Source: Spirochaetota bacterium
GTDB taxonomy: Bacteria; Spirochaetota; Spirochaetia; SZUA-6
DNA: 8,188 nucleotides
NCBI GenBank assembly: GCA_003641675.1
Contig: QNBI01000067.1
Location: 1 to 8,188, forward strand
Direction of reading: 5' to 3'
Shown: positions 6,447 through 8,188 of the stretch, one piece after another
Position numbering within the stretch: the first letter of the stretch is position 1
Layout: each line of letters begins with the position of its first letter
Notes under the pieces: model-generated
What the model was told of the DNA's origin: nothing
Databases searched by the model: none
The model's input: only the letters and a program-made list of their open reading frames with translations
Position numbers and translations under genes: made by a program

Positions 6447-6720
6447 CGTCGTTCCAGAGGCCTTCCGGACAACCCCCACGACAGAAAGCTTTTCGCAGAA
6501 ATTTCAAAGATCATATTCGCCATGATAAACGATTTCTACAGAGAAGTTGCCGGTAAAAAAATACATACTGGTATGGTCATAGCCCACCAGACTTTTGGAG
6601 ATATACTCCGGTGGAATCCTCATTTTCATGTAGGTTGCCAGGCCGAGCAGCAGCCAAAGACTCCGATCAAGTTCGTAAAACAGGGCGTCCGCCGCCTGGA
6701 TTTGATCCGGCTTCTCTGAA
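6447..6720 (+). pseudogene. IS91-family (HUH/Y2) transposase fragment
   Basis: The frame through 6522 reads RKLFAEISKIIFAMINDFYREV and then MVIAHQTFGDILRWNPHFHV, which matches the central part of IS91/IS801-type rolling-circle transposases (motif QTFGD, then NPHxHV with the metal-binding His pair). Just after this motif, near 6632, the family match ends and the frame runs through unrelated residues to TGA at 6718-6720. A different frame over about 6643-6724, ending TGRPPPGFDPASLN, looks equally coding-like and may be another piece of the same element joined by a deletion. The zinc-binding N-terminal part and the catalytic tyrosine part are missing. The base composition is visibly richer in G+C than the flanks, so the element came from elsewhere. 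It is a dead remnant. I could not define its ends. Confidence 0.72.
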
Positions 6721-6724
6721 TTAA

Positions 6725-6968
6725 TTATGCTTTCTCCTGCATCGTTCGGCGGGCGAAGTGTGTTCTTCTACCCAGTGTTTTCAGGTTATTTTGGGGTTGT
6801 TTTGGTCTGTTTATCCGATTTGAAGGATTGTGAAGACCAACAATGTGTACCTGTTTGCTCCAGAGCGACGATTTCTGTCGATTTGGGGCGGAAGATCACC
6901 ATTTTTGCCTGTTTTCGCCTTGACGCCTCGGATTACTTTTCCTACTATTTGTTGAAAGAAAAATACCA
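6725..6968. other. Stretch without a supported gene, probably tail of the IS91-like remnant
   Basis: An open frame of 101 codons starting at 6727 crosses this stretch, but its residues are Cys/Phe/Ser-rich with no known motif, and it has no ribosome site. The composition resembles the preceding transposase fragment more than the flanking genes. A short hairpin (CGAC, 7-nt loop, GTCG) lies near 6867-6881. Subterminal hairpins are expected near IS91-type ends, but this one is too short to prove an end. Confidence 0.35.
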
Positions 6969-6986
6969 TAAAAAAGGGGGCTCGCA

Positions 6987-7628
6987 ATCAAGGCACTTCG
7001 TATTCTCTTGCCTGTTGTATTTACTTCAATAATTATATCCGGTTGTGCTACAAGACAAATTACCAAAAAATCCGCATATTCTCTTAGCGAGGTTTTTTCT
7101 GATGATTTTTCTTCTTACGGGGTGGGTCAGAAGGCACCTTTTGGAGAATGGAAAATTAAAAATCCCGGGAGCTATTTTATTGAGTCAACCATCCAGCCAG
7201 ATGGAACTATTGGAAATGTCCTTAAAACGGACAATAATGCTATCATTTTCATTCCTGGCGATTGGAAGGATTATTTTTTTGAGGTAAAAACACGGGATGG
7301 AGAGCCAGGGGTCTTTTTCAGACTTACTAATAATGGAAATGAAGGATACTATATTACAAAGGGATTAGGTTATATGACTGGTATCAGATTATATAAATTT
7401 GCGGGCAATACAAAACAGATGATAGCAGAGAGCAAAGGTTTCGAAGTGAAAGGTTGGTGGGATGTAAAAATTGAAGTAATAGGTAATACTATAGTTGTTT
7501 ATGCAAATGGGAAAAAATATATGGATATCAAAGATAACGATCCTAAGCTTTCATTCGGAGGCGTGGGGCTTGGAAGTATATATGGCGGTGTACTTTTTGG
7601 TAATGTGAGGGTTAAAACAATAAAATAA
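6987..7628 (+). CDS. Lipoprotein with DUF1080/LamG-like beta-sandwich domain, apparent ATC start
   Basis: Read from the ATC at 6987, this encodes 213 residues. They begin with a textbook lipoprotein signal (KALRILLPVVFTSIIISGC): positive n-region, hydrophobic core, and lipobox ISGC with Cys20 as the likely lipidated residue. After a short linker, DDFSSYGVGQKAPFGEWKI opens a concanavalin-like beta sandwich of the DUF1080/LamG type. It includes FRLTNNGNEGYYITKG, GWWDVKIEVIGNTIVVYANGKKYMDI and a closing GGVGLGSIYGGVLFGNVRV. Such domains bind or act on carbohydrate outside the cytoplasm; no catalytic residue can be named. A TAA at 6969 closes the frame, and no ATG or GTG follows it. AGGGGG (6975-6980) lies 6 nt before ATC, whereas the next option, TTG at 7008, has no well-spaced ribosome site and drops the charged n-region. 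ATC may be a mutated ATG. The gene is followed by trmO after 23 nt. Confidence 0.8.
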   Translation: MKALRILLPVVFTSIIISGCATRQITKKSAYSLSEVFSDDFSSYGVGQKAPFGEWKIKNPGSYFIESTIQPDGTIGNVLKTDNNAIIFIPGDWKDYFFEVKTRDGEPGVFFRLTNNGNEGYYITKGLGYMTGIRLYKFAGNTKQMIAESKGFEVKGWWDVKIEVIGNTIVVYANGKKYMDIKDNDPKLSFGGVGLGSIYGGVLFGNVRVKTIK

Positions 7629-7651
7629 TAAAACTATACCCAGGATTAAAT

Positions 7652-8140
7652 ATGAAGAAAGAAAAAATAATATATGAACCTATAGGGGTTATTCATTCGC
7701 CCTTTAAGGAACCAAAAGGAACTCCAATTCAACCTACGAGTGCCAAGGGAATTAAAGGGAGTGTGGAAGTATTTGAGAGATATACAAAAGGTTTAAAGGA
7801 TATTGAGGGTTTTTCTCATATTATTGTCATATATCATTTTCATAAGACAAATAATTTTTCTTTGACTGTTCGGCCTTATATGGAAAATAAATTTCATGGT
7901 GTATTTGCTACAAGAGCCCCTTCACACCCAAACCCCATCGGAATTTCTGTAGTGCATCTTCTTAAGGTTGAAGGAAATATAATTTATATTCAGGATGTAG
8001 ATATTATAGATGGAACACCTCTGCTTGATATAAAACCATATGTACCAGAATTTGATATAAGAAAAGTAAAAAAAATAGGGTGGCTTGAGAAGAATGTTCA
8101 TAAACTACCAGAGACAAAGGATGATGGCAGATTTATATAA
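7652..8140 (+). CDS. trmO: tRNA (N6-threonylcarbamoyladenosine(37)-N6)-methyltransferase TrmO
   Basis: This encodes 162 residues of the TsaA/UPF0066 family. TrmO uses S-adenosylmethionine to methylate t6A37 to m6t6A37 in threonine tRNA, fine-tuning decoding. Visible motifs are the N-terminal YEPIGVIHSPF; GFSHIIVIYHFH (53-64); the signature TRAPSHPNPIGISVVHL (87-103), which forms the cofactor pocket; and GTPLLDIKPYVPEFD (121-135). The protein has only the beta-barrel domain and lacks the extra C-terminal domain of the roughly 235-residue E. coli enzyme, as in the short forms of the family. The start is supported by AGGA 7 nt upstream. It sits 23 nt after the lipoprotein gene and could be co-transcribed. 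No clear terminator is visible in the last 48 nt. Confidence 0.94.
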   Translation: MKKEKIIYEPIGVIHSPFKEPKGTPIQPTSAKGIKGSVEVFERYTKGLKDIEGFSHIIVIYHFHKTNNFSLTVRPYMENKFHGVFATRAPSHPNPIGISVVHLLKVEGNIIYIQDVDIIDGTPLLDIKPYVPEFDIRKVKKIGWLEKNVHKLPETKDDGRFI

Positions 8141-8188
8141 TTAATTAAAAATATTTAAACTCCTCCTTTTTTTACCACATAATATACA

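Noticed and set aside
6727..7032. 101-codon open frame after the transposase fragment
   Set aside because: It has no ribosome site, an odd Cys/Phe/Ser-rich composition and no motif. It overlaps the lipoprotein signal peptide in another frame.
7045..7287. 80-codon plus-strand open frame
   Set aside because: It lies wholly inside the lipoprotein gene, whose frame has clear domain features; this one is a shadow.
1..8188. CRISPR array, tRNA, rRNA or tandem repeats
   Set aside because: I looked for evenly spaced repeats and cloverleaf or rRNA-like blocks on both strands and saw none.

Overview
The window is bacterial, AT-rich chromosomal DNA. A typical lipobox lipoprotein, the azlCD pair, TrmO and a two-domain MATE exporter point to a diderm bacterium. 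I cannot name the phylum from sequence alone. The text contains no plasmid, phage or CRISPR signature.

Left part (1-2930), all on the minus strand. Reading with transcription from right to left: azlC and azlD (branched-chain amino acid exporter, ATGA overlap); then, after a leader with its own possible promoter and a hairpin, a peptidase E-like gene, an NYN/PIN-type nuclease gene, and an M42 aminopeptidase gene that has lost its middle part and changed frame. The last three are closely spaced (30 and 9 nt) and look like one operon. The peptidase E-like protein keeps its nucleophile serine, but has Asn where the family has the catalytic His.

Middle part (2931-4868), plus strand. A MATE family exporter diverges from azlC across a 66-nt gap. 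It is followed by a gene with its own promoter-like sequence, encoding an unrecognised 150-residue protein: an acidic N-terminal domain, a Ser/Gly linker and a basic amphipathic tail.

Accessory part (about 4870-6970). This is a graveyard of mobile or defence-type genes. It holds the 3' part of a DUF262/DUF1524 (GmrSD-type) restriction protein with three in-frame stops; a small intact gene overlapping (TAATG) a frameshifted retropepsin-like aspartic protease gene with a DTGAT active site; and a fragment of an IS91-type (HUH/Y2) transposase with more GC-rich sequence after it. None of the three broken genes can make a full product as read here.

Right part (6987-8140), plus strand. A lipoprotein with a DUF1080/concanavalin-like beta-sandwich domain appears to start at an ATC codon. 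It is followed 23 nt later by an intact trmO (tRNA m6t6A37 methyltransferase).

The strongest leads are the small-protein/retropepsin gene pair, the His-to-Asn change in the peptidase E-like protein, and the ATC start of the lipoprotein. I do not see a complete new multi-gene system here.
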